The position numbers were made by a program, and so were the translations under genes. From Pseudomonas sp. URMO17WK12:I2 (GTDB lineage Bacteria > Pseudomonadota > Gammaproteobacteria > Pseudomonadales > Pseudomonadaceae): 64,000 bases of DNA. Where the stretch lies: positions 153,558-217,557 of the forward strand of contig NZ_QKYW01000009.1 of the NCBI RefSeq assembly GCF_003253735.1, written 5' to 3'. The notes beneath the pieces were generated by a model. The model did not search any database, was not told the DNA's origin, and was given only the letters and a program-made list of their open reading frames with translations. Of the stretch, positions 47,185 through 55,913 are shown piece by piece (the first letter of the stretch is position 1; each line of letters begins with the position of its first letter).

Positions 47185-48249
47185 ATGTACCCGAAAAATG
47201 CCTGGTATGTAGCCTGCACACCCGACGAGATCGCCGAAAAGCCTCTGGGCCGGCAGATCTGCGGGGAAAAGATCGTCTTCTATCGCGGCGCCGAGGGGCA
47301 GGTGGTAGCCCTTGAGGACTTCTGCCCACACCGCGGCGCGCCGCTGTCGCTCGGTTATGTCGAGAACGGCAACCTGATCTGTGGCTACCACGGCCTGGAG
47401 ATGGGCTGCGAAGGCAAGACCATGGCCATGCCGGGTCAGCGCGTGCGTGGCTTCCCGGGCATCCGCGCCTTCGCGGCGGTGGAGCGCTATGGCTTCATCT
47501 GGGTATGGACCGGCGATCAGGCGCTGGCCGACCCCGCCACCATCCACCACCTGGAGTGGGCGGAAAACCCCGAATGGGCCTACGGCGGCGGTCTGTTTCA
47601 TATCAACTGCGATTACCGCCTGATGATCGACAACCTGATGGACCTGACCCACGAGACCTACGTGCATGCCTCGAGCATCGGCCAGAAGGAAATCGACGAA
47701 GCGCCGCCGGTCACCAAGGTCGAAGGCGACGAGGTGATCACCAGCCGGCATATGGAAAACATCATGGCCCCGCCCTTCTGGCGCATGGCGCTACGCGGCA
47801 ACGGCCTGGCCGACGACGTGCCGGTGGATCGCTGGCAGATCTGCCGCTTCAACCCGCCCAGCCACGTGATGATCGAAGTCGGCGTGGCCCACGCCGGCCA
47901 TGGCGGCTACGAAGCGCCGGCCGATGCCAAGGCGGCGAGCATCGTGGTCGACTTCATCACCCCGGAAAGCGAGACCTCGATCTGGTACTTCTGGGGCATG
48001 GCGCGCAGCTTCAAGCCCGAGGACCAGGCGCTGACCGACAGCATCCGTGAAGGCCAAGGCAAGATTTTCAGCGAAGACCTGGAGATGCTCGAACGCCAGC
48101 AGCGCAACCTGCTCTGGCAGCCCGAACGCCAGTTGCTCAAGCTCAATATCGACGCTGGCGGCGTGCAGTCACGCCGGATCATCGACCGCCTGCTGGCTGA
48201 AGAGCAGGCCCTCGCCGCCCAGAAAATCGACGTCCGCCAGGTCGGCTGA
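47185..48249 (+). CDS. vanA: Vanillate O-demethylase, oxygenase subunit
   Basis: A Rieske non-haem iron oxygenase that removes the methyl group of vanillate to give protocatechuate and formaldehyde, with electrons from VanB. I take the ATG at 47185 (354 residues, MYPKNAWYVAC). The N-terminal Rieske centre has Cys47, His49, Cys66 and His69. The catalytic domain starts with the DNLMDLTHETYVH iron-site segment that gives the two histidines and nearby acidic ligand. It precedes vanB with a 61-bp gap and is likely repressed by VanR at the palindrome 25 bp upstream. Confidence 0.96.
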   Translation: MYPKNAWYVACTPDEIAEKPLGRQICGEKIVFYRGAEGQVVALEDFCPHRGAPLSLGYVENGNLICGYHGLEMGCEGKTMAMPGQRVRGFPGIRAFAAVERYGFIWVWTGDQALADPATIHHLEWAENPEWAYGGGLFHINCDYRLMIDNLMDLTHETYVHASSIGQKEIDEAPPVTKVEGDEVITSRHMENIMAPPFWRMALRGNGLADDVPVDRWQICRFNPPSHVMIEVGVAHAGHGGYEAPADAKAASIVVDFITPESETSIWYFWGMARSFKPEDQALTDSIREGQGKIFSEDLEMLERQQRNLLWQPERQLLKLNIDAGGVQSRRIIDRLLAEEQALAAQKIDVRQVG

Positions 48250-48310
48250 CCCTTGCCCGCTACGCGCCGCCCAAGTGGTGGCGCGCGCCAGTCTTTACGA
48301 GAGCGCCACC

Positions 48311-49258
48311 ATGATCGACGTCATCGTCAAATCCATCGAGCAGCAGGCCCAGGACATTCTCGGCTTCGAGCTGGCCCGCGAAGATGGCGAACCGCTGCCC
48401 GCCTTCAGCGCCGGTGCCCATATCGACGTGCACCTGCCGGACGGGCTGACCCGCCAATACTCGCTTTGCAATCACCCCGAGGAGCGGCACCGCTACCAGA
48501 TCGCCGTGCTGCGCAACGCCGACTCGCGCGGCGGCTCCATCGCCATGCACGGCTTGCAGCAGGGCGTCAGGCTGCGCATCAGCGAGCCGCGCAACCTGTT
48601 CCCCCTGCAGCACGACGCCAAGCGCCACCTGTTGATGGCCGGCGGCATTGGTATCACGCCGATCCTGTGCATGGCCGAGCGCCTGAGCCACATCGGTGGC
48701 GACTTCACCCTGCACTACTTTGCCCGCTCGGCGCAGCAGGCGGCGTTCGTCGAGCGCTTGCGCCAGTCGCCGTTCGCCGACCGCGTGCACCTGCACTTCG
48801 ATGACGGCGAGCCAGGCAAGCGCCCGGACACCGCCGCGCTGATCGGCCCGGCGGCCCCGCACACCCACCTCTACGTGTGCGGCCCGGGCGGCTTCATGGA
48901 ACACGTGCTGGGCAGCGCCCGCGACCTGGGCTGGGCGAACGAGAACCTGCACCGCGAATACTTCAGCGCCGAGGCCGACGACCAGCCGAAAACCGGCTTC
49001 GAGATTCAGCTGGCCAGCAGCGGCGAGGTGCTGCAGGTACCGGACGGCATCAGCGTGGTGGAAGTGCTGCGCGACATCGGCGTGGAAATTCCGGTCTCCT
49101 GCGAGCAAGGCATCTGCGGTACCTGCCTGACCCGCGTGCTGGAGGGCGAACCGGACCACCGCGACCTGTTTCTCACCGAAGACGAACAGGCCGCCAATGA
49201 TCAATTCACGCCCTGCTGTTCACGGGCGAAAAGTGCGCGGCTGGTGCTGGATATCTGA
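48311..49258 (+). CDS. vanB: Vanillate O-demethylase, reductase subunit
   Basis: Transfers electrons from NAD(P)H through FMN and a plant-type 2Fe-2S cluster to VanA. I take the ATG at 48311 (315 residues, MIDVIVKSIEQQ). The flavin-binding RQYSLCNHPEE and nucleotide-binding MAGGIGITPILCMAERL segments are followed by a C-terminal ferredoxin domain with CEQGICGTC and the last cysteine in FTPCCSRA. It forms an operon with vanA. Confidence 0.95.
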   Translation: MIDVIVKSIEQQAQDILGFELAREDGEPLPAFSAGAHIDVHLPDGLTRQYSLCNHPEERHRYQIAVLRNADSRGGSIAMHGLQQGVRLRISEPRNLFPLQHDAKRHLLMAGGIGITPILCMAERLSHIGGDFTLHYFARSAQQAAFVERLRQSPFADRVHLHFDDGEPGKRPDTAALIGPAAPHTHLYVCGPGGFMEHVLGSARDLGWANENLHREYFSAEADDQPKTGFEIQLASSGEVLQVPDGISVVEVLRDIGVEIPVSCEQGICGTCLTRVLEGEPDHRDLFLTEDEQAANDQFTPCCSRAKSARLVLDI

Positions 49259-49271
49259 ATACACCCGGATA

Positions 49272-49339
49272 ACTGTGGGAGCGCGCCATGCACGCGAAAA
49301 ATCGCGGGCATGGACTGGGCGTCCCCGCCCGCTCCCACG
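49272..49339. repeat. REP-type palindrome, copy 3 (reverse orientation)
   Basis: ACTGTGGGAGCGCGCCATG at the left and CCCGCCCGCTCCCACGG at the right form the palindrome, with CGCGAAAAATCGCGGGCATG inside. It lies in the 279-bp gap after vanB, which shows no gene and holds two REP copies. Confidence 0.82.
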
Positions 49340-49450
49340 GGCTTTGTTTCCATCAAAAGGGATTGAGTGACTTAAACGCCGCTCTTTACAGCTGCCCCGG
49401 CCGTCTTCAGATGTCAGATGCGAAAGACATCGCGCGGCTTACGCAAATAA

Positions 49451-49514
49451 TGTGGGAGCGCGCCATGCGCGCGAAAAATATCGGGCATGGCGCGCTCGCA
49501 AGTTACTCCCACAG
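49451..49514. repeat. REP-type palindrome, copy 4 (reverse orientation)
   Basis: TGTGGGAGCGCGCCATGCGC pairs imperfectly with GGCATGGCGCGCTC and ACTCCCACA. It is the second copy in the gap, spaced about 110 bp from the first, in the same orientation. Confidence 0.8.
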
Positions 49515-49537
49515 ATCATCCCCCACCCAAGATCGAT

Positions 49538-49996
49538 TCAGCTGCAGAGCTCACGCGCCATGACAAAGGTGCGCTCATCACCGTCGACGACTTCACGCAC
49601 CACGGCATAACCAAGCGTGCTATAGAACGGCACCGCCGTCAGCGAGGCGGGAACCCGCAACTGCTGCATCCCGCCGGCACGGGCAATGCCTTCGACATGC
49701 CTCATCAGCGCCTTGCCAACGCCGTGCCCCTGCCTCTCGGGCAGCACGAACACCGACCTGACCACATCGCCCGCCAGGCTCGCGGTGCCGACCACGCGTG
49801 CGCCGTCAAGCGCCACGAACACCTGCCGTGAGGCCATCAGCCCACGCACGCCAGCGGCGTCGAAGTTGGCCGCCACCCGATCAATCACTGCAGGTGGGTA
49901 ATCCTGCGCATTGCTGAGCCGCAGGGTCTGCACGATAAGCTGGCTGATCGCCTCGGCATCGCTGTCGAGTGCGCGACGAATCTGCGCCTCAGCCAT
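49538..49996 (-). CDS. GNAT-family N-acetyltransferase
   Basis: A 152-residue acetyltransferase with the GNAT acetyl-CoA loop ERQGHGVGKALMRHVEGIA and the VPFYSTLGYAVVREV segment near the C-terminus. Its substrate is unknown. The start overlaps the end of vanR by eight bases, so the two are likely co-transcribed; no link to vanillate is otherwise evident. Confidence 0.85.
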   Translation of the reverse strand: MAEAQIRRALDSDAEAISQLIVQTLRLSNAQDYPPAVIDRVAANFDAAGVRGLMASRQVFVALDGARVVGTASLAGDVVRSVFVLPERQGHGVGKALMRHVEGIARAGGMQQLRVPASLTAVPFYSTLGYAVVREVVDGDERTFVMARELCS

Positions 49997-50702
49997 CGCG
50001 CAATACGGTCATCGCCGCCTCGCCCGACTCCCCCATCTGGGCCGTTCGCGCATAGCGCAGGGTGGCGTTGGCGTGCTCGCGCATGATGCCTTCGGCGCGG
50101 GCGCCCTGGCCGTTGATCAGCGCGTCGTAGACAGCGTGATGCTGCATGTGGGCGAAGCTGAAGCGCCGGTACTCGCGGGGCATGTCGTTACCATCCACGG
50201 CGAGGGAGCTGACCGAGGCGAATGGCAGGTGATCGTTGCGCGACAGCGCCACGGCAATGGCACTGTTGCCGCTGGCCTCGATGATCGCCTGGTGAAAGCG
50301 CTTGTTGAGGTCGTGGTAGATCTCCAGCTCCTCCATCACCACATGGCCCTTGTCGAACAGCCGATCGCCTTCCACCAGGCAGGCATGCAGCCGGCTGCGG
50401 ATCGCATCGGATAGCCCGCGCTCGGCGGCCTGGCGCGCGGCCAGCCCCTCCAGCACGCCACGAACCTCGACCGCGCCAGCGATATCCTCGTCGGTCACCG
50501 CCCGTACCGTGTAGCCACGGCCAGGCGCCTTGCACAGCAGGCCTTCCTGCTCGAGGGTGCGAAAGGCGATGCGGATCGGCGTACGTGAGACCTGCAGCCG
50601 CTCGGCCGTAGGGATCTCGGCGATACGCTCGCCGGCCGCCAGCTCGCCCGAAGCGATCATCTGCCGCAACGCTGCCAGTACCCGCTGTCCGGATTTGTAC
50701 AT
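49989..50702 (-). CDS. vanR: GntR/FadR-family repressor VanR
   Basis: A 237-residue GntR-type regulator with an N-terminal winged helix (AGERIAEIPTAERLQVSRTPIRIAFRTLEQEGLL) and a FadR-like FCD effector domain of helices (EIYHDLNKRFHQAIIEAS). Regulators of this type adjacent to vanAB repress them until vanillate is present, and two VanR-type palindromes stand between vanK and vanA. The start has two adjacent ATGs; the second (50702) is better placed behind GAGGAC than the first (50705). The assignment rests on family, position and operators. Confidence 0.82.
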   Translation of the reverse strand: MYKSGQRVLAALRQMIASGELAAGERIAEIPTAERLQVSRTPIRIAFRTLEQEGLLCKAPGRGYTVRAVTDEDIAGAVEVRGVLEGLAARQAAERGLSDAIRSRLHACLVEGDRLFDKGHVVMEELEIYHDLNKRFHQAIIEASGNSAIAVALSRNDHLPFASVSSLAVDGNDMPREYRRFSFAHMQHHAVYDALINGQGARAEGIMREHANATLRYARTAQMGESGEAAMTVLRDG

Positions 50703-50733
50703 CATGTCCTCGTCGCCTTGCTGAAGCGCCCAA

Positions 50734-51120
50734 TCATACCGCTGGCCAGCGGCGCAGCGCCCAACCGGCAAGCCCTGCGGACACCACCTCGAAGAGAATT
50801 GCCCACAGGTTGAAGGTCTGCTGCGCGCCGCCATCGAGCCACAGGCCGGCGATGCGCCCCAGCGCCAGGCTGCTGTAGAGCACCAGCAGCAGCGTCAGGG
50901 CCTGGCGGGTCAGCTCATGCCGCGATAGAGCCAGGCCAAGAAACACCGCCAGGCCGAGCTGCAGCGCGCCGTAAAAGGCGCGTACATCGGTCACCGCGGC
51001 GGACTCCATCAGCAGCATGCCGCTGACTGCGCCCATTTCCTGCGGCCGCAGAAAATAGGCGATGCCGAAACCGGCGAGCAGCAGCAGTTGCACGACGAGA
51101 TAGATACGGGCGTAGAGCAT
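50734..51120 (-). CDS. DUF4345 small membrane protein
   Basis: A 128-residue protein with four predicted membrane helices and a FGIAYFLRPQEMG segment after the first, matching the DUF4345 family of unknown function. I use the ATG at 51120 with AGGAGG eight bases upstream; an ATG at 51141 lacks such a site. It lies between vanR and the AraC regulator gene on the same strand. No role in aromatic metabolism is known. Confidence 0.75.
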   Translation of the reverse strand: MLYARIYLVVQLLLLAGFGIAYFLRPQEMGAVSGMLLMESAAVTDVRAFYGALQLGLAVFLGLALSRHELTRQALTLLLVLYSSLALGRIAGLWLDGGAQQTFNLWAILFEVVSAGLAGWALRRWPAV

Positions 51121-51159
51121 GGCGCAGTCCTCCTGGCTCATGGGCAGAGCATAGGCCAG

Positions 51160-52026
51160 TCAGCGCTGCTGCCGAAAGGCACTGGGCGTCTGGCCGGTCA
51201 GGCGTTTGAAGAACCGCGAGAAATACGCCGGTTCGGAAAACTGCAGCGCATCGGCGATCTGGCTGAGGGTCATCGACGAATACACCAGCAGGCGCTTGGC
51301 CTCCAGCAACTGGCGCTGATGCACCAGCGCCTGGGCGCTCTGCCCGGCGTAGCGGCGGGTCATGGTGTTGAGGTGGGCGGTGGTGATGCCCAGACGCCGG
51401 GCGTACTCCTCGACCGACAGTTGCTCGCGAAAATGCTGCTCCACCAGGCGATTGAACGCGGCCAGATGCTGCTCGCCGCGCACCGGCCGGTCGGCGGCCT
51501 GGCGCACCAGCACCTGGCGGCCCAGCCACACGGCAAGCACGCCGACCAGCGACTGCAACAGCAGGTTGCGGGCCGGTGCGCTTTGCCCGTACTCGCGGTC
51601 GATGGCATCGAACAGGGTATCCAGATAGCCCTGGTCATCGCCCACCGGGTACAGCGCCGGTGCGCTGAACACCGGGTGCTGGGCACCGAGATGGGCTTCC
51701 AGTTGCGCCACCAGCGGCGCCGCCAGGGTCAGCACGTAGCCGTCCACGTCATCGGAAAACTGGAAGCCGTGCACGCACAAGGGCGGCAGCACCTGCAGCG
51801 CCGCGTCGTCGATGCGCGACTGCACGCCCTCCACCTCGATCAACGCACAGCCGCTGCGCAGATACAGCAGCTGCAACAGATCCGGGTGGCGATGGGGCTC
51901 GATCACCCAGTCGTGCAGGCGACTGCGCTTGGGAATCGACTCGCAATGCAGCAAGTCGGGCGTCGGCCACTCCAGGGCATCGCCATACAACTTGAATACC
52001 GGTACGCCGACCTGCTGCTGACTCAT
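51160..52026 (-). CDS. pobR: AraC-family activator of pobA
   Basis: A 288-residue AraC/XylS-type regulator diverging from pobA. An N-terminal cupin-like effector domain (HRHPDLLQLLYLRSGC) is followed by a C-terminal double helix-turn-helix (LSVEEYARRLGITTAHLNTMTRRYAG and LSQIADALQFSEPAYFSRFFKRLTGQTPS). In Pseudomonas the pobA gene is controlled by an AraC-type protein in this divergent position (called PobR or PobC), activated by 4-hydroxybenzoate. GGGAG lies in front of the ATG at 52026. The gap to pobA is 139 bp and must hold both promoters. Confidence 0.82.
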   Translation of the reverse strand: MSQQQVGVPVFKLYGDALEWPTPDLLHCESIPKRSRLHDWVIEPHRHPDLLQLLYLRSGCALIEVEGVQSRIDDAALQVLPPLCVHGFQFSDDVDGYVLTLAAPLVAQLEAHLGAQHPVFSAPALYPVGDDQGYLDTLFDAIDREYGQSAPARNLLLQSLVGVLAVWLGRQVLVRQAADRPVRGEQHLAAFNRLVEQHFREQLSVEEYARRLGITTAHLNTMTRRYAGQSAQALVHQRQLLEAKRLLVYSSMTLSQIADALQFSEPAYFSRFFKRLTGQTPSAFRQQR

Positions 52027-52141
52027 GACGACTCCCAAAAAAGTGGCCGATAGGCGAACGGAGTTTATGAAAGTCCAAGTAAACGACGTGAATTTGCCTT
52101 ATCCGCCAGCCCAGGCCAATCAAAAATACAAGCACAAAGGT

Positions 52142-52160
52142 CCAAACAACAATATCGAGG
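52142..52160 (+). promoter_or_regulatory. CA-rich (Hfq/Crc-like) motif before pobA
   Basis: CCAAACAACAATATCGAGG holds AAACAACAA directly before the CGAGG Shine-Dalgarno sequence of pobA. Confidence 0.6.
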
Positions 52161-52165
52161 ACACC

Positions 52166-53350
52166 ATGAAGACCTCCGTCGCCATCATCGGGGCCGGCCC
52201 CTCCGGCCTGCTGCTCGGTCAACTGCTGCACAACGCCGGCATCGACACCGTGATTCTCGAACGCCAGAGCCCCGACTACGTGCTCGGCCGCATCCGTGCC
52301 GGCGTATTGGAGCAAGGCATGGTCGACCTGCTGCGCGAGGCGGGCGTCGGTGCGCGCATGGATCGCGAAGGGCTGGTGCACGATGGCTTCGAGCTGGCCT
52401 TCGACGGCCGCCGCGAGCGGATCGACCTCAAGGGCCTGACCGGCGGCAAGACGGTGATGATCTACGGCCAGACCGAAGTCACCCGCGACCTGATGGAGGC
52501 CCGCGCAGCGAGTGGCGGCGTGACCCACTACGAGGTCAGCGATGTACAGCTGCACGACCTCAAGGATGGCGCGCCTTACGTCACCTACCAGAAAGATGGC
52601 CGGGCACACCGCCTGGATTGCGATTACGTCGCCGGTTGCGATGGCTACCACGGCGTGTCCCGGCAATCGATCCCCGCCGACACCCTCAAGGTATTCGAGC
52701 GCGTCTACCCCTTCGGTTGGCTCGGCGTGCTGGCCGACACCCCGCCGGTGGCCGAGGAGCTGATCTACGCCAGCCACCCGCGCGGCTTCGCCCTGTGCAG
52801 CATGCGCTCGCCGACGCGCACCCGCTATTACGTGCAGGTCGGCCTCGACGAGCAGGTGCAGGACTGGTCCGACGAGCGCTTCTGGGATGAGCTGAAATCG
52901 CGCCTGCCAGCCGACACGGCGGCCAATCTGGTCACCGGGCCATCCATCGAGAAAAGCATCGCGCCGCTGCGCAGCTTCGTGGTCGAGCCCATGCAGTACG
53001 GCAAGCTGTTCCTGCTCGGCGACGCCGCCCATATCGTGCCACCCACCGGCGCCAAGGGCCTCAACCTGGCGGCCAGCGACGTCAGTACCCTGTACCGCAT
53101 CCTGCTCAAGGTGTACGGCGAAGGCCGCACCGAGCTACTGGAGCGCTACTCGGCGATCTGCCTGCGGCGGATCTGGAAGGCCGAGCGCTTCTCCTGGTGG
53201 ATGACCGGCCTGCTGCACAACTTCCCGGATACCGATGCCTTCACCGCGCGCATGCGCCAGACCGAGCTGGACTACTTCGTGGGCTCCGAGGCGGGCCGCA
53301 CCAGCATCGCCGAGAACTACGTGGGGCTGCCCTACGAGCCCATCGAATAG
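52166..53350 (+). CDS. pobA: 4-hydroxybenzoate 3-monooxygenase
   Basis: An NADPH-dependent flavoprotein that converts 4-hydroxybenzoate to protocatechuate, the same product that VanAB makes. I take the ATG at 52166 (394 residues, the family length). The FAD-binding GAGPSGLLLGQLLHNAG at the N-terminus, DCDYVAGCDG and LLGDAAHIVPPTGAKGLN in the C-terminal half are the classic motifs. A CA-rich motif at its ribosome binding site suggests catabolite repression. Confidence 0.97.
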   Translation: MKTSVAIIGAGPSGLLLGQLLHNAGIDTVILERQSPDYVLGRIRAGVLEQGMVDLLREAGVGARMDREGLVHDGFELAFDGRRERIDLKGLTGGKTVMIYGQTEVTRDLMEARAASGGVTHYEVSDVQLHDLKDGAPYVTYQKDGRAHRLDCDYVAGCDGYHGVSRQSIPADTLKVFERVYPFGWLGVLADTPPVAEELIYASHPRGFALCSMRSPTRTRYYVQVGLDEQVQDWSDERFWDELKSRLPADTAANLVTGPSIEKSIAPLRSFVVEPMQYGKLFLLGDAAHIVPPTGAKGLNLAASDVSTLYRILLKVYGEGRTELLERYSAICLRRIWKAERFSWWMTGLLHNFPDTDAFTARMRQTELDYFVGSEAGRTSIAENYVGLPYEPIE

Positions 53351-53406
53351 GCAGATAACCCCTTGAGGGCGCTATGCTCGCGAAATCTTCCAGGAGGATT
53401 TACATC

Positions 53407-53841
53407 ATGCGCCCACTGCTTCTTGTCGCCGGCCTGTTGGCCGGCCTCGCCCAGGCTGCCGAGCCACTGGCCATCGATGTGCACCGTGATGCCAACTGCG
53501 GCTGCTGCAAAGGCTGGATCAGCCACCTGCAGGCCAACGGTTTTCAGGTCAACGACCATGTCGAGACCGACATGCACGCGGTCAAGCAGCGCCTCGGCGT
53601 GCCCGAGCGCCTGGGTTCCTGTCACACCGCGGTGATCGACGGCAAATTCGTCGAAGGCCATGTGCCGGCCGCCGATATCCTCAAACTGCGCGAACGACCC
53701 GACTTGCTCGGCATCGCCGCCCCCGGCATGCCCACCGGTTCGCCAGGCATGGAGCGCGGCAACATTCGCGATGCCTATCAGGTGATTGGATTGGACGCAC
53801 AAGGTGGCGAAAGCGTGGTCAGTAGTTACCCGGGCAACTGA
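53407..53841 (+). CDS. Periplasmic DUF411 metal-binding protein
   Basis: A 144-residue exported protein. A signal peptide (about residues 1-18, ending AQA) is followed by a DUF411 domain with DANCGCCKGW, a CxCC metal-binding motif, and SCHTAVIDGKFVEGHVPA. Related proteins bind copper and sit with copper-handling genes, but none is nearby, so the metal is uncertain. AGGAGG (53392-53397) sets the start; an upstream in-frame ATG gives an arginine-rich tail before the signal peptide. Confidence 0.82.
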   Translation: MRPLLLVAGLLAGLAQAAEPLAIDVHRDANCGCCKGWISHLQANGFQVNDHVETDMHAVKQRLGVPERLGSCHTAVIDGKFVEGHVPAADILKLRERPDLLGIAAPGMPTGSPGMERGNIRDAYQVIGLDAQGGESVVSSYPGN

Positions 53842-53867
53842 TTCGCCCCCATTGAAAGGATATCGCC

Positions 53868-54740
53868 ATGCGCTGGAAACGAGCTCGCCGTAGTGACAAC
53901 GTGGTGGATGCCCGCGGCGGCGGCGGCGGTGGCGGCATGCGCTTTGGCGGCGGGCGCGGCCTGAGTCTCGGCGGCATCGCCATCGTCGTGGTGGTGGGTT
54001 TGCTGATGGGCCAGGATCCGCGGCAGATTCTCGGCCAACTGACCGGGCAATCAGGCGGCTACACGACGACCCAGGCGGATCGCCCCGCTGCCAACGACGA
54101 GCAGTCGGAGTTCGTGCGTGCGGTACTCGGCGACACCGAAGACACCTGGCGCGCGATCTTCCAGACCAACAGTCGCCAGTACCAGGACCCGAAACTGGTG
54201 CTGTTCGACGGCGGAGTGAATTCCGCCTGCGGCTTCGCCAGCTCGGCGGTCGGCCCCTTCTACTGCCCGGGCGATCGGCAGGTCTATCTGGACCTGAGCT
54301 TCTTTCGTGACCTGGAACAGCGCTATGGCGCGGCCGGCGATTTCGCCCAGGCCTATGTGATCGCCCATGAGGTCGGCCACCATGTGCAGACGCTGCTGGG
54401 CGTTTCCGCCAAGGTCGATGCAGCGCGCCAGCGCGGCGAGAACCTGGAGGGCGCCAACGGCCTGCTGGTGCGCCAGGAACTGCAGGCCGACTGCCTGGCC
54501 GGCATCTGGGCGCACCACGCCCAGCAGCGCCTCGACTGGCTCGAACCCGGTGACCTGGAAGAAGCCCTGAACGCTGCCAATGCCATCGGCGATGATCGCC
54601 TGCAGCAACAGGCGCGCGGCCACGTGGTGCCGGACTCCTTCACCCACGGCACCTCGGCGCAGCGCGTGCACTGGTTCACCACCGGGTTCGACACCGGCAA
54701 GGTGAGCGCCTGCGACACCTTTTCCAGCGCACGGCTGTAA
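53868..54740 (+). CDS. YpfJ-type neutral zinc metallopeptidase
   Basis: A 290-residue membrane-anchored putative metalloprotease (YpfJ family). A glycine-rich N-terminus (GGGGGGGMRFGGGRG) precedes one membrane helix (about residues 30-50), and a C-terminal domain carries the zincin motif IAHEVGHHVQ with the later ELQADCLAGIW acidic ligand segment. Its substrate is unknown. It follows the DUF411 gene by 26 bp on the same strand, so these may be co-transcribed. Confidence 0.88.
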   Translation: MRWKRARRSDNVVDARGGGGGGGMRFGGGRGLSLGGIAIVVVVGLLMGQDPRQILGQLTGQSGGYTTTQADRPAANDEQSEFVRAVLGDTEDTWRAIFQTNSRQYQDPKLVLFDGGVNSACGFASSAVGPFYCPGDRQVYLDLSFFRDLEQRYGAAGDFAQAYVIAHEVGHHVQTLLGVSAKVDAARQRGENLEGANGLLVRQELQADCLAGIWAHHAQQRLDWLEPGDLEEALNAANAIGDDRLQQQARGHVVPDSFTHGTSAQRVHWFTTGFDTGKVSACDTFSSARL

Positions 54741-54744
54741 GCCG

Positions 54745-54780
54745 CCAGCCCTGACGTTGCAGGATCAACGTCAGGGCTGG
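54745..54780. other. 14-bp perfect stem-loop after the zinc peptidase gene
   Basis: CCAGCCCTGACGTT and AACGTCAGGGCTGG form a perfect stem with an 8-base loop four bases after the stop. No T-run follows, so it may be a rho-linked or processing hairpin rather than a true intrinsic terminator. Confidence 0.65.
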
Positions 54781-54845
54781 CGCGCTGTACGCAAAAGCGC
54801 TCGGGCGGGCATACTTCACTCTTTTAATGGCTGGGCACTGTTCAC

Positions 54846-55913
54846 ATGCGCATTCTCGTTACCGGCGGCGCCGGCTTTATCGGCTCAGCTTTGATCCGTT
54901 ACCTGATCAACGACACCGATCATGAGGTGCTCAACCTCGACAAGCTGACCTACGCCGGCAACCTGGAGTCGCTGCGCGAAGTCGAGAACGACCCGCGCTA
55001 TCGCTTCCTGCAGGCCGATATCGGCGACCAGCCTGCGGTAAGCGAGGCGCTGCACAGCTTCCAGCCCGATGCCATCATGCACCTGGCGGCCGAGTCCCAT
55101 GTCGACCGCTCCATCGATGGCCCGGCGGCATTCATCCAGACCAACATCGTCGGCACCTACGCGCTGCTCGAGGCCACCCGCGCCTACTGGTCGAAGCTGG
55201 ACGAGCCACGTCGTCAGGCGTTTCGCTTCCACCATATTTCCACCGACGAGGTGTATGGCGACCTGCACGGCGTCGACGACCTGTTCACCGAGACCACGCC
55301 CTACGCACCCAGCTCACCCTACTCGGCCAGCAAGGCCGCCTCGGACCACCTGGTACGCGCCTGGCAACGCACCTACGGCCTGCCGGTGCTGCTGACCAAC
55401 TGTTCGAACAACTACGGCCCGTATCACTTCCCGGAGAAGCTGATCCCGCTGGTTATCCTCAACGCCCTGGATGGCAAGGCGCTGCCGGTGTACGGCAACG
55501 GCCAGCAGGTACGCGACTGGCTGTTCGTCGAGGACCACGCCCGCGCCCTGCTGCAGGTGGTGACCCGCGGCGCGGTCGGCGAGACCTACAATATCGGCGG
55601 CCACAACGAGCAGAAGAACCTCGACGTGGTGCACGCCATCTGCGACCTGCTCGACGAGCTGCAACCGCGTGCGGCGGGCTCCTATCGCGAGCAGGTAACC
55701 TTTGTCACCGACCGCCCCGGCCACGACCTGCGCTACGCCATCGACGCCAGCAAGATCGAGCGCGAGCTGGGCTGGACGCCGGCGGAAACCTTCCCCAGCG
55801 GCCTGCGCAAGACCGTGCGCTGGTACCTGGACAACCTCGACTGGTGCCGCCGCGTACAGGACGGCAGCTATCAGCGCGAACGGCTCGGCGCCCCCAGGGA
55901 GCAACAAGCATGA
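54846..55913 (+). CDS. rmlB: dTDP-glucose 4,6-dehydratase
   Basis: An NAD-dependent short-chain dehydrogenase/reductase making dTDP-4-keto-6-deoxyglucose in dTDP-L-rhamnose synthesis. The 355 residues start MRILVTGGAGFIGSALIRYL (Rossmann GxxGxxG), with the HLAAESHVDRS motif, HHISTDEVYGDL and the YSASKAASDHLVRA catalytic Tyr/Lys. It is the first gene of rmlBACD; each junction overlaps by one to four bases, so the four are one translationally coupled operon. The product feeds LPS core and other rhamnose-containing surface molecules. Confidence 0.97.
   Translation: MRILVTGGAGFIGSALIRYLINDTDHEVLNLDKLTYAGNLESLREVENDPRYRFLQADIGDQPAVSEALHSFQPDAIMHLAAESHVDRSIDGPAAFIQTNIVGTYALLEATRAYWSKLDEPRRQAFRFHHISTDEVYGDLHGVDDLFTETTPYAPSSPYSASKAASDHLVRAWQRTYGLPVLLTNCSNNYGPYHFPEKLIPLVILNALDGKALPVYGNGQQVRDWLFVEDHARALLQVVTRGAVGETYNIGGHNEQKNLDVVHAICDLLDELQPRAAGSYREQVTFVTDRPGHDLRYAIDASKIERELGWTPAETFPSGLRKTVRWYLDNLDWCRRVQDGSYQRERLGAPREQQA

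Noticed and set aside
52025..52165. Upstream extension of pobA to 52025
   Set aside because: It would overlap the pobR start and add about 47 residues absent from the 394-residue PobA family; the ATG at 52166 has a good SD.
54745..54780. 14-bp stem-loop as an intrinsic terminator
   Set aside because: The stem is strong but the bases after it are CGCGCTGTAC, with no U-tract.
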